DNA of 64,000 nt from Micromonospora citrea (GCF_900090315.1 NZ_FMHZ01000002.1:3140501-3204500); one strand, 5' to 3'. Numbered from the stretch's first letter, positions 1 through 8,817 are shown. Translations and numbers: made by a program. Notes: a model not told the origin generated them from the letters alone.

Positions 1-1
1 G

Positions 2-379
2 ACCGAGGCCCGGGTCACCGCACCGGCGTTCCTGCTGGCTCTGCTCACCGTCGCCGTGGTCTCGGTGCCCTTCACCCTGATGGGGCTGGCGATCGGATAC
101 TCGCTGCCGAGCAAGGCGGCGATCGTGGTGGCGCAGGTCGTCTTCTTCCCACTCGCCTTCGGCGGCGGGCTGCTCTCCGCCCCCGACCAGGCTCCCGGCT
201 TCATCGAGGCCGTCGCGCCCTACCTGCCGACCCGCGGCGCGGTGGAGCTGATGTGGGCCGCCGTCGGCGACTATCCGCTCAACCCGCTGTCGATGGCCAT
301 GCTCGGGGTCTGGGTGGTGCTGCTGGCGGCGCTGGCCGCGTGGGCGTACCGGCGCGACGAGGGCCGACGGTTCAGCTGA
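2..379 (+). CDS. ABC-2 type transporter permease, C-terminal fragment
   Basis: The reading frame is open from the window edge, so the gene starts upstream and only about 125 C-terminal residues are present. They form hydrophobic helices separated by the loop before a YLPTRGAVELMW segment, the layout of the last part of ABC-2 export permeases (the family that includes DrrB-type drug exporters), and end with a short basic tail. The matching ATPase should lie upstream, outside the window. Substrate cannot be inferred. The family call rests on helix pattern and the conserved loop only. Confidence 0.7.
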   Translation, partial: TEARVTAPAFLLALLTVAVVSVPFTLMGLAIGYSLPSKAAIVVAQVVFFPLAFGGGLLSAPDQAPGFIEAVAPYLPTRGAVELMWAAVGDYPLNPLSMAMLGVWVVLLAALAAWAYRRDEGRRFS

Positions 380-474
380 GGATTCGTCCGATCCGCCCCG
401 ATAGGGCACGGTTCGGTGCCACGATGCCGGCAGGGGCACGCCGTCGTGGCCGCCCCCCGCCGAGAGGGGTCGAC

Positions 475-1236
475 GTGAGCACCGTCCCGCCGGGCACACC
501 CTGCTGGGCCGACCTCGCCACCCCCGGTCTCGCCGACGCGCGGCGGTTCTATCCGGAGCTGTTCGGGTGGACGGGCCGCATCGACCCCGAGCCCGAGGCG
601 GGCGGCTACACGGTGTTCCTGCTCGGCGGCCGGGCGGTGGCGGGCGCGGGCCCGCCGGCCGTCCCCGACCAGGTGCCGATCTGGTCGACGTACGTGGCGA
701 CCGACGACGCGGACCTCGTGGCCGGGCGGGTCGAGCGGGCCGGCGGGCAGGTGGTGGTGCCGCCGTTCGAGGTCTTCGACCGGGGACGGATGGCGGTCTT
801 CGCCGACCCGGCCGGGGCCGCCTTCAGCGTCTGGCAGCCGATGACGATGCCCGGGGCCGAGGTGTTCGACACCCCGGGCGCGCTCACCTGGACCGAGCTG
901 GTCACCCCCGACCCGGAGGGCGCGAAGGTCTTCTACGAGCTGGTCTTCGGCTGGCACCCGGACGACCAGCCGGCGGGCGGGGTCACCTACACCGGCTGGC
1001 GGCTCGGCACCCGCATCGTGGCCGGCATGGTGCCGCCGCTGGGCGACGGGTTCCCGGCGGACACGCCCGCGTACTGGTCGGTGTGGTTCGCGGTGGCCGA
1101 CGCCGACGCGGCCGCCGCCCGCGCCGCCGAGCTGGGCGGCACCATCCTGGTCCCGCCCCAGGAGTCACCGGCCGGCCGCTTCGCGGCCCTCCGCGACCCC
1201 CACGGGGCCCTCTTCAACGTCCTCACCCGCCCCTGA
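475..1236 (+). CDS. VOC (glyoxalase/bleomycin-resistance fold) protein, two domains
   Basis: A 253-residue protein made of two vicinal-oxygen-chelate modules in tandem, each opening with a similar stretch (PCWADLATPGLADARRFYPE and LTWTELVTPDPEGAKVFYEL) and each with a FADPAGAAFSVWQ- or LRDPHGALFNVL-type end. This is the arrangement of actinobacterial hydroxylase-like/glyoxalase-like proteins of unknown substrate. The GTG start at 475 is chosen because a GAGAGGGG ribosome site lies just before it and the VOC homology begins there; a longer in-frame extension to 253 has no support. Its 3' end overlaps the convergent btuD gene by 72 nt. Confidence 0.85.
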   Translation: MSTVPPGTPCWADLATPGLADARRFYPELFGWTGRIDPEPEAGGYTVFLLGGRAVAGAGPPAVPDQVPIWSTYVATDDADLVAGRVERAGGQVVVPPFEVFDRGRMAVFADPAGAAFSVWQPMTMPGAEVFDTPGALTWTELVTPDPEGAKVFYELVFGWHPDDQPAGGVTYTGWRLGTRIVAGMVPPLGDGFPADTPAYWSVWFAVADADAAAARAAELGGTILVPPQESPAGRFAALRDPHGALFNVLTRP

Positions 1237-2115
1237 TCCGGGCCGGCGGGGGCGGACGGGGACCACCAGGGGGCCGTGGTCGCCGTCGACCACCCGGACG
1301 GTGGCGCGGTACCAGGTGGCGAGGAGCTGCTCGGTGAGCACCTCGCGCGGGGTGCCGGCAGCGACCACCCGGCCGTCGGCGAGGAGCACCATGCGGTCGG
1401 CGTACTCGCCGGCGATGGAGAGGTCGTGCATGGTGGCGAGGACGGTCAGGCCGTGCTCGCGGCGGAGCCGGTCGACCAGCTCCAGCACCTCCTGCTGGTG
1501 GCCGATGTCCAGGGCGCTGGTCGGCTCGTCGAGCAGCAGCAGGGTCGCGCCCTGGGCCAGGGCCCGGGCCAGGAAGACGCGTTGCCGCTCGCCACCGGAG
1601 AGGGTCGCCAGCTCCCGGTCCCGGAAGCCGGTCAGGTCCAGCCCGTCGAGCACGTCGTACGCGGCGACCAGGTCGGCGGCGGACTCCCGGCCCAGGGGCG
1701 CGATGAAGGGGGTGCGGCCCAGCAGCACGTAGTCGAGCACCGACATGCCGGCCGGCACGACCGGGGACTGGGCCACGGTCGCCACCACCCGGGCCCGGTC
1801 GCGGCGGCGCAGCGCCTCGCTCGGCGTACCGAAGAGGGAGATGGCGCCCGGCGCGGGCAGCAGGCCGCCGACGGCGCGCAGCAGGGTCGACTTCCCGGCG
1901 CCGTTCGGGCCGATCACGGTGACCCACTCGCCCGCCGCCACGGTCAGGTCGACGCCGCCGAGGACGGGCGTGCCGTCGAGGCGGACGTGCAGGTCGCGCA
2001 CCTCGACGGCGGGGACGGCGGGCCCGCCGCTCCGGCCGGCGACCGCCGGCTGCGGGTGCGGTGCCCGTCGCGCGCCCGCCGCGGGCCGGGGCGCCGGCGC
2101 ACGTCGCGGGCTCAT
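1165..2115 (-). CDS. btuD: ABC transporter ATP-binding protein, corrinoid uptake (BtuD/FecE type)
   Basis: A 316-residue cytoplasmic ATPase that would power the permease encoded just upstream. Walker A GPNGAGKST lies near residues 69-77, followed by LSGGERQ signature, LLLLDEPTSALD Walker B and the ATMHDLS switch histidine, as in FecE/BtuD/HmuV proteins. It has about 35 extra N-terminal Ala/Pro/Arg-rich residues and an acidic C-terminal tail. The start overlaps the btuC stop by 4 nt, indicating coupling. The riboswitch in front of the operon points to cobalamin or another corrinoid; siderophore or heme would be the alternatives on sequence family alone. Confidence 0.9.
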   Translation of the reverse strand: MSPRRAPAPRPAAGARRAPHPQPAVAGRSGGPAVPAVEVRDLHVRLDGTPVLGGVDLTVAAGEWVTVIGPNGAGKSTLLRAVGGLLPAPGAISLFGTPSEALRRRDRARVVATVAQSPVVPAGMSVLDYVLLGRTPFIAPLGRESAADLVAAYDVLDGLDLTGFRDRELATLSGGERQRVFLARALAQGATLLLLDEPTSALDIGHQQEVLELVDRLRREHGLTVLATMHDLSIAGEYADRMVLLADGRVVAAGTPREVLTEQLLATWYRATVRVVDGDHGPLVVPVRPRRPGSGAGEDVEEGPVGVAEGREAAGR

Positions 2116-3215
2116 CCGAGCACCCGCCGGGAGGTGCGCAGGACCAGGACGAAGAACGGGCCGCCGAGCAGGGCGGTGACCACGCCGATCGGCACCTCCG
2201 CCGGGGCGGCGGCGGTGCGCGCGACCACGTCGGTCAGGGCCAGGAACGCGCCGCCGAAGAGAAGCGAGAGCGGCAGGATCACCCGGTAGCTGGACCCGGC
2301 GAGCAGCCGCACGGTGTGCGGCACGATGATCCCGACGAAGCCGATCAGGCCGGAGGCGGAGACCGCGGCGGCGGTGCCGAGCGAGGCGGCGACGATCAGC
2401 AGGTACCGGGAGCGCTGCGGGTGCAGGCCGAGGCCGGTCGCCTCGTCGTCACCCACCGAGAGCACGTCCAGCTCGCGCCGGTGCAGCAGCACGACCAGGG
2501 CGGTGACCAGGAAGTACGGCAGCACCAGCCGGACGTCGTGCCAGCCGGCGGTGGCGAGCCGCCCGAGCAGCCACGAGTAGACCTGCTGGATGCTGTCGGA
2601 GTTGCGTTGCAGCAGGTAGGTCTGCCCGGCGGAGAGGAACGCGGAGACGGCCACCCCGGCCAGGATCAGCGTCGCCGTGGAGCGACCGCGCCCGCCGGAG
2701 ACGCCCAGCAGGTAGGTCATCGCCACCGCCCCGAGCGCGCCGACGAACGCGGCCAGCGGGATGGTGATCGGCAGGCCGGTCAGCGCGCCGGCCTTCCCGG
2801 CGCCGAGGGTGATCACGGCCGTGACCGCGAGCCCGGCCCCGGCGGCCACGCCGAGCAGGTACGGGTCGGCCAGCGGGTTGCGGAACACGCCCTGGTAGCA
2901 GCCGCCGGCCAGGGCGAGCAGCCCGCCGACCAGCAGGCCGAGCACCACCCGGGGCAGCCGCAGCTCGGTGACGATGGCGACCTCCCGCTCGGTCAGCCCG
3001 CTGTCGACGCGTACCCCGGGGATGAGGTTGAGCAGCTCGGCCGCGACGCTGCCCGGCGGCAGGCTGACCGGGCCGAGCGACACCCCCGCGACGAGGGCGA
3101 CGAGCACGGCGGCGACGCCGGCGAGGAGCCAGCCCGGCCGGAGCCCGGCGGGCCGGGACGCGCGCGGCGTCCCGGCCCGCCGGGTGGCGGGCGCCTTCTC
3201 CAGCGCCCTGGTCAT
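2112..3215 (-). CDS. btuC: FecCD-family permease, corrinoid uptake (BtuC type)
   Basis: A 367-residue integral membrane protein with around ten hydrophobic segments and the FecCD/BtuC features GLLVGGLLALAGGCYQGVFRNPLADPYLLGV, represented here in part by the RNPLADPYLLGVAAGAGL block, and a C-terminal GLIGFVGIIVPHTVRLLAG segment typical of the family. It forms the translocation channel for the lipoprotein-bound corrinoid and pairs with the ATPase that overlaps its stop by 4 nt. It starts 13 nt after the binding-protein gene, so the three form one minus-strand operon. Confidence 0.9.
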   Translation of the reverse strand: MTRALEKAPATRRAGTPRASRPAGLRPGWLLAGVAAVLVALVAGVSLGPVSLPPGSVAAELLNLIPGVRVDSGLTEREVAIVTELRLPRVVLGLLVGGLLALAGGCYQGVFRNPLADPYLLGVAAGAGLAVTAVITLGAGKAGALTGLPITIPLAAFVGALGAVAMTYLLGVSGGRGRSTATLILAGVAVSAFLSAGQTYLLQRNSDSIQQVYSWLLGRLATAGWHDVRLVLPYFLVTALVVLLHRRELDVLSVGDDEATGLGLHPQRSRYLLIVAASLGTAAAVSASGLIGFVGIIVPHTVRLLAGSSYRVILPLSLLFGGAFLALTDVVARTAAAPAEVPIGVVTALLGGPFFVLVLRTSRRVLG

Positions 3216-3228
3216 CGCCGGGCGCGGG

Positions 3229-4167
3229 TCACGCCGGCACCTTGGCGGTGGCGTCGACGATCGCCTTGAGCAGGTCGACCACGCGGGGCCCCCAACGGGA
3301 CGCGATGTCGTCGTCGAGGGCGACGATCTGGTTGTTCCTGACCGCGGTGACGCCCGCCCAGCCGGCGCGCGCCTTGACCGTGTCCGCGCTCTGCTGGCAG
3401 CACTTGGTGTCGGCGAGGAAGATGAAGTCCGGGTCCGCCTTGACGATCACCTCCTGCGACAGCTGCGGGTAGCCGCCGTTCTTGCCGTCGGCGTCGGACG
3501 GGTCGGCGATGTTCTCCAGGCCGGCCATCGCGTAGAGCGAGCCGATGAAGGTCTTGCTGGTGGCGGTGTACAGCTCCGGGCCCAGCTCGTGGTAATAGGT
3601 CAGCTTCTCGGCGCGCTTCGGCAGGTCGGCGACCAGCTTGGCGATGTCGTCCTTCATCCGTTTGGTCACGTCGGCCGCCTCGGTGGCGTGGCCGGTGAGC
3701 GCGCCCAGCTCGGTGATCTGCCGGTAGGTGTCGTCCAGCGTGGTCGCCGCGGGGGTGAGGTAGACCGGGATCTTCAGCGTGGTGAGCTGCTCGACGATCT
3801 TGTTGCGGTCGTCGGAGATCACCACCAGGTCGGGGCTCTTGCCGGCGATCGCCTCGGCGTTCGGGGAGAAGCCCGAGAGGTCGGTCTTCGGGGCGTCCGC
3901 CGGGTGGTTCGAGTTGTCGTCGACGGCGGTGACCTGCTTGCCGGCGCCGATGGCGAAGAGCATCTCGGTGGCCGACGGCGCCAGCGACACGATCTTCTCG
4001 GGCCGCTTGTCGAGCGTGAGCTTGCCGACGGTGACCGGGAAGGCGGCCGTCGCGGAGCTGCCGCCGCCGGCGGCGGGTGTGTCGGAGGTCTTCTCGGCGC
4101 AGGCGCCGAGCGCGAGCGCGGCGACCGCGAGGGTCGCGGCGAAGAGCCGGGGGGTACGTCTGGACAT
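3229..4167 (-). CDS. btuF: corrinoid ABC transporter substrate-binding lipoprotein (BtuF type)
   Basis: A 312-residue lipoprotein. The start at 4167 has an AGGAGG site 5 nt upstream; a longer in-frame reading (to 4356) runs through the riboswitch and is rejected. The signal peptide ends in the lipobox LGAC with Cys23 as the lipidation site. The mature part has the periplasmic-binding-protein type III pattern (KIVSLAPSATEMLFAIGAG, PDLVVISDDRNKIVEQL), as in BtuF/FhuD/HmuT proteins. It would capture a corrinoid outside the membrane and hand it to BtuC. Expression should fall when cobalamin binds the upstream riboswitch. Confidence 0.92.
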   Translation of the reverse strand: MSRRTPRLFAATLAVAALALGACAEKTSDTPAAGGGSSATAAFPVTVGKLTLDKRPEKIVSLAPSATEMLFAIGAGKQVTAVDDNSNHPADAPKTDLSGFSPNAEAIAGKSPDLVVISDDRNKIVEQLTTLKIPVYLTPAATTLDDTYRQITELGALTGHATEAADVTKRMKDDIAKLVADLPKRAEKLTYYHELGPELYTATSKTFIGSLYAMAGLENIADPSDADGKNGGYPQLSQEVIVKADPDFIFLADTKCCQQSADTVKARAGWAGVTAVRNNQIVALDDDIASRWGPRVVDLLKAIVDATAKVPA

Positions 4168-4254
4168 CTGTCCTCCTGTCGGTCGAGGAGCGTGGTGCTT
4201 CGCCGACAGGGACCGGTGCGCCCGTCCGCGAGGCGCCCTTCCTCGAGAGCGCGA

Positions 4255-4395
4255 GTCGCGACCACTGACGCAGGCGACCTGGCTCGTCCCCGCCGCGCTC
4301 GGCCTCGGCCGGGCGTGGTGGGGCATCACAGTTGCGGGACAGCGCCGGATTCGCACCGGCTTCGCTGCTAGCGGTCGGTAGAACGGTAGCGCACG
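4255..4395 (-). promoter_or_regulatory. cobalamin (AdoCbl-type) riboswitch
   Basis: Read on the minus strand, positions 4365-4330 give the conserved core GCCGGTGCGAATCCGGC followed by GCTGTCCCGCAACTGTGA, and positions 4287-4267 give GAGCCAGGTCGCCTGCGT. Both blocks, in this order and spacing, are diagnostic of the cobalamin riboswitch. It ends roughly 90-100 nt before the btuF start, leaving room for an expression platform that could hide or expose the AGGAGG ribosome site. Outer limits are estimated; the core is certain. Confidence 0.93.
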
Positions 4396-4412
4396 CCCCG
4401 GACGTGCCTCGA

Positions 4413-4470
4413 CGATCCAGGTCGCATCGCCGCTCGTTGATCGACAACAGCGGCGATATGCCCTGGATCG
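4413..4470. repeat. 58-bp compound palindrome
   Basis: Nested inverted repeats: outer arms CGATCCAGG (4413-4421) and CCTGGATCG (4462-4470), inner arms ATCGCCGCT (4426-4434) and AGCGGCGAT (4449-4457), and an innermost GTTG/CAAC pair around ATCGA. Only a symmetric 4-nt internal loop and one or two bases are unpaired. It lies between the carboxypeptidase terminator and the riboswitch. It may be a dispersed palindromic element, a second terminator, or an operator for the btu promoter. Confidence 0.75.
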
Positions 4471-4488
4471 ACGGACCGTGCGGAGTGG

Positions 4489-4522
4489 GTGGGGCCCCGC
4501 CGGGGGCGGGACGGGGCCCCAC
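4489..4522 (-). terminator. hairpin terminator of the carboxypeptidase gene
   Basis: Perfect 10-bp arms GTGGGGCCCC (4489-4498) and GGGGCCCCAC (4513-4522) with a 14-nt loop, starting 5 nt after the carboxypeptidase stop codon on the minus strand. There is no U-tract, which is common for actinobacterial hairpin terminators. Confidence 0.75.
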
Positions 4523-4527
4523 CCGGG

Positions 4528-6411
4528 TCAGGAACTGGTGATGGTGACGTTGTCCACAGCCGCCTCGACCAGGCTCGCGCCCGAGGCGTCCGCCGCCTCG
4601 ACGAGGATCCGCACCGACTGGCCGGCGTACGGGGTGAGGTTGGCGTTCGTCACCGCCCAGGCGCCGTTGCGGTTGGTGGCCGCGCCGGACTGGGTGAACA
4701 GGGCCGTGGTGCCGCCGTTGTGCACCACGCTGACCCGGAGGTAGTCGGCGGACGAGGCGTTCGAGCCGTGCGCCAGGTACCAGGCCAGCGAGAGCGTCAG
4801 CGTGCCCGAGGCCGGCAGGGTCACCGCCGGCGACCGGGCGCTGGTCACCCCGCCGTCGATGTCGTAGTCACCGGCCGAGGTGCCGGCCAGCCGTCCGGTC
4901 ACCAGGTCGTTGCTGCCGCCGTACGGGGCGAGCTGCTTGGCGCCGCTGGAGGTGGTCGCCTGGGCGGCGCCCCGCTCCCACGCCCCGGTGGTCGCGGTGT
5001 CGGTGCCGTTCGGGTTGATCGTCCAGCCGGTGGCCGTCTCGAAGGTGTCCGACCAGACCGTGGTGCCGCCGCCGCCACCGCCGCAGTACTGCGCCTCCTT
5101 GCCGATCGCCCGGTACGGGCAGTCGGCGTACTCGCTGAGCAGCAGGACCGCCTCCCGGTTGCGCGACGTCTGGGCGGGGATCACCTCGTCGGGCGGGTAG
5201 AAGCCGCCACCGCCGGCCGAACCGGGGTACATCTCGAAGGTGTACGCCCAGATGCCGTGCTGGCCCCACATCCAGTCGATGCTGTCGCCGTCGGTGATGT
5301 AGAGGTCGCTGGACTGCTGCGGGGTGTAGCCGTTGGTGTTCGCCATCTGCTGGCCCAGGGTGGCGAAGGTGTTGTACTGGTCCGTCGTCATCCCCGGCGC
5401 GGTGTTGTTGTACGTGTAGCCGAACGGCCAGAGCACCAGCTCCGAGTACGTGTGGAAGTCGATGTTGGCCTTGATCTGCTGGGTGCCGCCGACGACCCGG
5501 CTGTTGACGAAGTTGCGCAGCGCCGCGGTCTCCGGGGCGGAGAACGCCGACGGGCCCCGGTAGGTGTCCGACGAGGTCGAGCCGGACGAGCCGCCGCAGC
5601 AGCCCCACTGGTAGGACCAGTTGCGGTTCAGGTCGGTGCCGACGTACGACGAGCCGCTGTTCGGCTGCCGGTTCTTGCGCCAGGACCGGTAGGAGCCGGT
5701 GGCGATGTCGTACTCGCTGCCGTCCGGGTTGACCGTGGGCACGATCCAGATCTCCCGGGTGTTCACGATGTTGGTGACCCGGGAGTCGCTGCCGTAGCTG
5801 TCGGTGAAGAGGTTGAGCAGGTAGATCGCCATCTCGACGGTCAGGTGCTCGCGGGCGTGCTGCTGCGAGTTGAACAGGATCTCCGGCTCGCTCTCGTCGG
5901 TGGCGACGTTGTCGGAGATCTTCACCGCCATCAGGTCCCGGCCCTCGTACGAGGAGCCGATGCTGATCTTCCGGGCGATCGACGGGTGGTCGGCTACCAC
6001 CTTGTTCACCACGGCGGTCAGCTCGGCGTAGTCGTGGTAGTTGGAGTCGGCCGGCGGGAAGGCGGCGGTGCCGACGTCCCCCTCGGCGTGGTCGTGCCCG
6101 TCGGCGGACGGGGCGGCGACCGCCTCCAGCCGGAAGCCGAGCCGGGTGATCGCCGCCGCCTCGGCGGGGGTGGCCGAGACGTTCAGGACGCCGTGCTCGA
6201 CATGGTCGATGGCGGCGCCGGTGCCGGCGACGGCGGTGCGGTCGGCCACCGTACGCGGGCCGAGCACCCGGTAGGACGTGGCCGCGGAGTCGGCCGCGTG
6301 CTCCGGCGCGGGCCGGGCGGCGGCCGGCGCCGCGGCGACCGTGAGCAGGCCGAATCCGGCTGCTACGGCGATCGCCAGGCGGCGGCGGAGGGTGGTGTTG
6401 CGGAAGGCCAT
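4528..6411 (-). CDS. secreted M14 zinc carboxypeptidase with C-terminal beta-sandwich domain
   Basis: A 627-residue exported metallocarboxypeptidase. The start at 6411 has GAGGAGG 8 nt upstream and is followed by a signal peptide (basic FRNTTLRRR, hydrophobic core, AAARPA cleavage region). A propeptide-like stretch follows, then the M14 catalytic domain: zinc ligands in [11 protein letters not shown] (HxxE) and in IDFHTYSE, and the catalytic Glu in YTFEMYPGS. After a short glycine linker (GGGGGG) about 170 C-terminal residues form an [17 protein letters not shown] jelly-roll domain like those appended to secreted bacterial proteases. It would remove C-terminal amino acids from extracellular peptides. 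Divergent from another secreted peptidase. Confidence 0.92.
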   Translation of the reverse strand: MAFRNTTLRRRLAIAVAAGFGLLTVAAAPAAARPAPEHAADSAATSYRVLGPRTVADRTAVAGTGAAIDHVEHGVLNVSATPAEAAAITRLGFRLEAVAAPSADGHDHAEGDVGTAAFPPADSNYHDYAELTAVVNKVVADHPSIARKISIGSSYEGRDLMAVKISDNVATDESEPEILFNSQQHAREHLTVEMAIYLLNLFTDSYGSDSRVTNIVNTREIWIVPTVNPDGSEYDIATGSYRSWRKNRQPNSGSSYVGTDLNRNWSYQWGCCGGSSGSTSSDTYRGPSAFSAPETAALRNFVNSRVVGGTQQIKANIDFHTYSELVLWPFGYTYNNTAPGMTTDQYNTFATLGQQMANTNGYTPQQSSDLYITDGDSIDWMWGQHGIWAYTFEMYPGSAGGGGFYPPDEVIPAQTSRNREAVLLLSEYADCPYRAIGKEAQYCGGGGGGTTVWSDTFETATGWTINPNGTDTATTGAWERGAAQATTSSGAKQLAPYGGSNDLVTGRLAGTSAGDYDIDGGVTSARSPAVTLPASGTLTLSLAWYLAHGSNASSADYLRVSVVHNGGTTALFTQSGAATNRNGAWAVTNANLTPYAGQSVRILVEAADASGASLVEAAVDNVTITSS

Positions 6412-6622
6412 GGACAACCTCCTCGGGGGGCGGGAGGAGATCCCGCTCGGTGGAGGACACTCCACCACGCTCACATGGTCATATCAACATTCATCGCTAT
6501 CCAGTTGCATGCCATCCTGATCCTCACGTCGGCAAGGATTTTCCATAGTTGGACCTATAGCGAAAGTTCCTTCCGGGCGGGACACTGACCCGCAACGATC
6601 CGTCCGTCCCTGCGGAGGACCC

Positions 6623-7978
6623 ATGGCCCGAACCCGCCTGCGCACGGCCGCCCTCGCGGCCGCCACCGCGCTCACCCTTCTCGGCACCGCGACGCCCGCC
6701 GTCGCGGCGCCCGTCACGGCCCCGTCGACCACCCGCCCGGTGGTCCACGACGAGCAGATCACCTTCCAGGACTGGTCCCGCCACCCCGACTGGCGTCGCG
6801 GCACCCACGCCGGCACGAAGGCCGTTCCCGGCCTCCGGCCCGGCGTCACGCTGGCCACGCCGCTCGGCACCACCGACTACACCGACCCGCACACCGGCGT
6901 GACCCGGAGCTGGGAGTACGCGACCTGGACCTCCCCGGTCACCCAGGTCGGGTTCGACGCCACCGAGCTCATCGCCTCGTGGAACGCGAACACCCCGGCC
7001 GGCACCTGGATCCAAGTGGAGATGCAGGGCACCTACAACACCGGCGTCCAGACCAAGTGGTACGTCATGGGGCGCTGGGCCTCCGGCGACGCCGACATCA
7101 AGCGGACCAGCGTCAACCGGCAGGGCGACCCCTGGTCGACCATCTGGACCGACACGTTCAGCATCGACGACGCCTCGGTCGGGGTGCTGCTGCGTGCCTA
7201 CCAGCTGCGGCTCACCCTCTACCGCGCGCCGGGCCAGAAGGCCTCGCCGGTCGTGCACACGCTGGGCGCGATGAGCTCCAACGTGCCGGACCGGTTCACC
7301 GTCACCCCGAGCGCCGGCGGCATCGCCTGGGACAGGGAACTCGCCGTGCCGCGCTACTCGCAGAACATCCACACCGGCCACTACCCCGAGTACGACGGCG
7401 GCGGCCAGGCCTGGTGCTCCCCCACCTCCACCACCATGGTCATCGAGTACTGGGGCCGCAAGGCCTCCGAGGAGGACACCTCCTGGGTCGACCCGACCTA
7501 CCCGGACCCGACGGTCAACCACGCCGCCCGGATGGTCTACGACTACCAGTACGACGGCGCCGGCAACTGGCCGTTCAACACCGCGTACGCGGCCAGCTTC
7601 CCCGGGCTGGAGGCGCGGGTCACCCGGCTGCACTCGCTGGACGAGGTGGAACGCTTCATCGCCGCCGGCATCCCGGTGGTGACCAGCCAGTCCTTCCTGG
7701 CCAGCGAGCTGGACGGGGCGGGCTACGGCACCTCGGGGCACCTGTTCGTGGTCGTCGGCTTCACCGCCGAGGGCGACGTGATCGTCAACGACCCCGCCTC
7801 GTCGAGCAACGACGCGGTGCGCAACGTCTACCCGCGCGAGCAGTTCGAGCAGATCTGGCTGCGCACCAAGCGGATCAACGCCAACGGCGGCGTCTCCGGT
7901 GGCTCCGGCGGCGTCGTCTACCTGATCAAGCCCGACCGGATGCCGTGGCCGCACGTGCCCGGCTCCACCAACTGGTGA
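6623..7978 (+). CDS. secreted C39-like cysteine peptidase
   Basis: A 451-residue exported protein with a clear signal peptide (residues 1-30, ending AVAAP). The C-terminal half has the papain-like C39 layout: catalytic Cys265 in GGGQAWCSPTSTTMV, the His in SGHLFVVVGF, and an Asp/Asn in VIVNDPAS. The N-terminal 200 residues look like a beta-rich substrate or surface-binding domain. An ATG at 6623 follows a GGAGGA ribosome site. Homologues are annotated as C39 family peptidases in actinobacteria; the substrate is unknown. Transcribed away from the M14 carboxypeptidase across a 211-bp intergenic region. Confidence 0.88.
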   Translation: MARTRLRTAALAAATALTLLGTATPAVAAPVTAPSTTRPVVHDEQITFQDWSRHPDWRRGTHAGTKAVPGLRPGVTLATPLGTTDYTDPHTGVTRSWEYATWTSPVTQVGFDATELIASWNANTPAGTWIQVEMQGTYNTGVQTKWYVMGRWASGDADIKRTSVNRQGDPWSTIWTDTFSIDDASVGVLLRAYQLRLTLYRAPGQKASPVVHTLGAMSSNVPDRFTVTPSAGGIAWDRELAVPRYSQNIHTGHYPEYDGGGQAWCSPTSTTMVIEYWGRKASEEDTSWVDPTYPDPTVNHAARMVYDYQYDGAGNWPFNTAYAASFPGLEARVTRLHSLDEVERFIAAGIPVVTSQSFLASELDGAGYGTSGHLFVVVGFTAEGDVIVNDPASSSNDAVRNVYPREQFEQIWLRTKRINANGGVSGGSGGVVYLIKPDRMPWPHVPGSTNW

Positions 7979-8002
7979 CCTGACCGCCCGACGTCACCGA
8001 TC

Positions 8003-8049
8003 GAGGGGCTCGCGCCTCCCGGGTCCGCCCCGGGGGCGCGGGCCTCTCG
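8003..8049 (+). terminator. hairpin terminator after the C39-like peptidase
   Basis: GC-rich inverted repeat: GAGGGGCTCGCGCCTCCCGGG faces CCCGGGGGCGCGGGCCTCTC (each given here as the paired arm, with a few mismatches) in the convergent gap between the peptidase and the DUF4229 gene. It could serve both strands. Confidence 0.5.
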
Positions 8050-8325
8050 TCACTTCTCGGCGGCGGGGCCGTCCGGGTCCTGGTCGTCGCCGGCGAGGGC
8101 CGAGCGCAGCCGCTCCTTCTCCGCGCGACGACGCTCGGCGGCCTCGGCCATCTCCACGGCCATCTCGTCCCGCCAGCCCTTGAGCAGGAAGAACGAGGCG
8201 GCGGCCGAGAAGGCCAGCGCCAGCATCAGCTTGACGAAGAGATTCATGTCGACCAGCCAGAGGGCCGCCAGCACGGCGACGAACAGCCCGATCCGGCCCA
8301 GCGTGTACTTGACCGCCGCGCTCAC
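8050..8325 (-). CDS. DUF4229 domain small membrane protein
   Basis: About 91 residues with two hydrophobic helices (LGRIGLFVAVLAALWLV and LFVKLMLALAFSAAASFFLL) followed by a charged, helical tail (EMAEAAERRRAEKERLR). This is the actinobacterial DUF4229 pattern; function unknown. The GTG at 8325 (SAAVKYTLGRIG) is preferred because GGAG lies 8 nt upstream; a GTG three codons earlier (8334) is possible. It follows another membrane-protein gene by about 46 nt in the same direction, so the two may be co-transcribed. Confidence 0.75.
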   Translation of the reverse strand: MSAAVKYTLGRIGLFVAVLAALWLVDMNLFVKLMLALAFSAAASFFLLKGWRDEMAVEMAEAAERRRAEKERLRSALAGDDQDPDGPAAEK

Positions 8326-8371
8326 GTTCCGCACTCCGTTTCTCCGCCTCCGGGGTGGCCCCGGTGCGGGT

Positions 8372-8794
8372 TCAGCCCGTCCGGCGGGCCAGCCAGTGGA
8401 CGCCGTGGAACCAGACCACCGCGTACGCGAGGGTGAGGGCCGCCGCGCCCAGCCCGCCGGAGGCCAGCGGCGGAAGCCCGGCGGCCAGGCCGGCCACCAC
8501 CAGCCCCGCGACCAGCCCCACGGCGCCGGCCGCGAGCCCCGCCACCACCCGGGCCGCCCCGAACTCCCAGGCCCGGAAGTCGTCCCAGAACAGCCAGGCC
8601 GGCAGGATCACCGCCAGCCACCCGTTGGCCCGCCCGAAGTCGCCGCTGCCGACCAGCGCGAAGGCCCAGTCGAACAGCAGCACCGCCAGCAGGCCGACGA
8701 CCAGCCCGGCCAGGCTCACCCCGAGCAGGTCGCCCAGGGTGAGGATGCGCCCCTCGGCGTCGCGCCGGGGGAACCCGCTCCGCTGCTCGGTCAT
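8372..8794 (-). CDS. hypothetical four-helix membrane protein
   Basis: A 140-residue protein with a short charged N-terminus (MTEQRSGFPRRDAEGR) and about four hydrophobic segments, the last ending in WFHGVHWLARRTG. No catalytic motif is visible. The start may be close to leaderless: TACCCT lies 8 nt before the ATG on the minus strand and there is no ribosome site. It sits between mqnE and the DUF4229 gene, all on the minus strand; whether it has anything to do with menaquinone is unknown. Confidence 0.65.
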   Translation of the reverse strand: MTEQRSGFPRRDAEGRILTLGDLLGVSLAGLVVGLLAVLLFDWAFALVGSGDFGRANGWLAVILPAWLFWDDFRAWEFGAARVVAGLAAGAVGLVAGLVVAGLAAGLPPLASGGLGAAALTLAYAVVWFHGVHWLARRTG

Positions 8795-8817
8795 GGCCTA
8801 CGAGGGTACGTGCCGGC

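Noticed and set aside
3229..4356. Longer btuF start at 4356
   Set aside because: It would translate the riboswitch and lose the lipoprotein signal peptide; 4167 has an AGGAGG site and lipobox.
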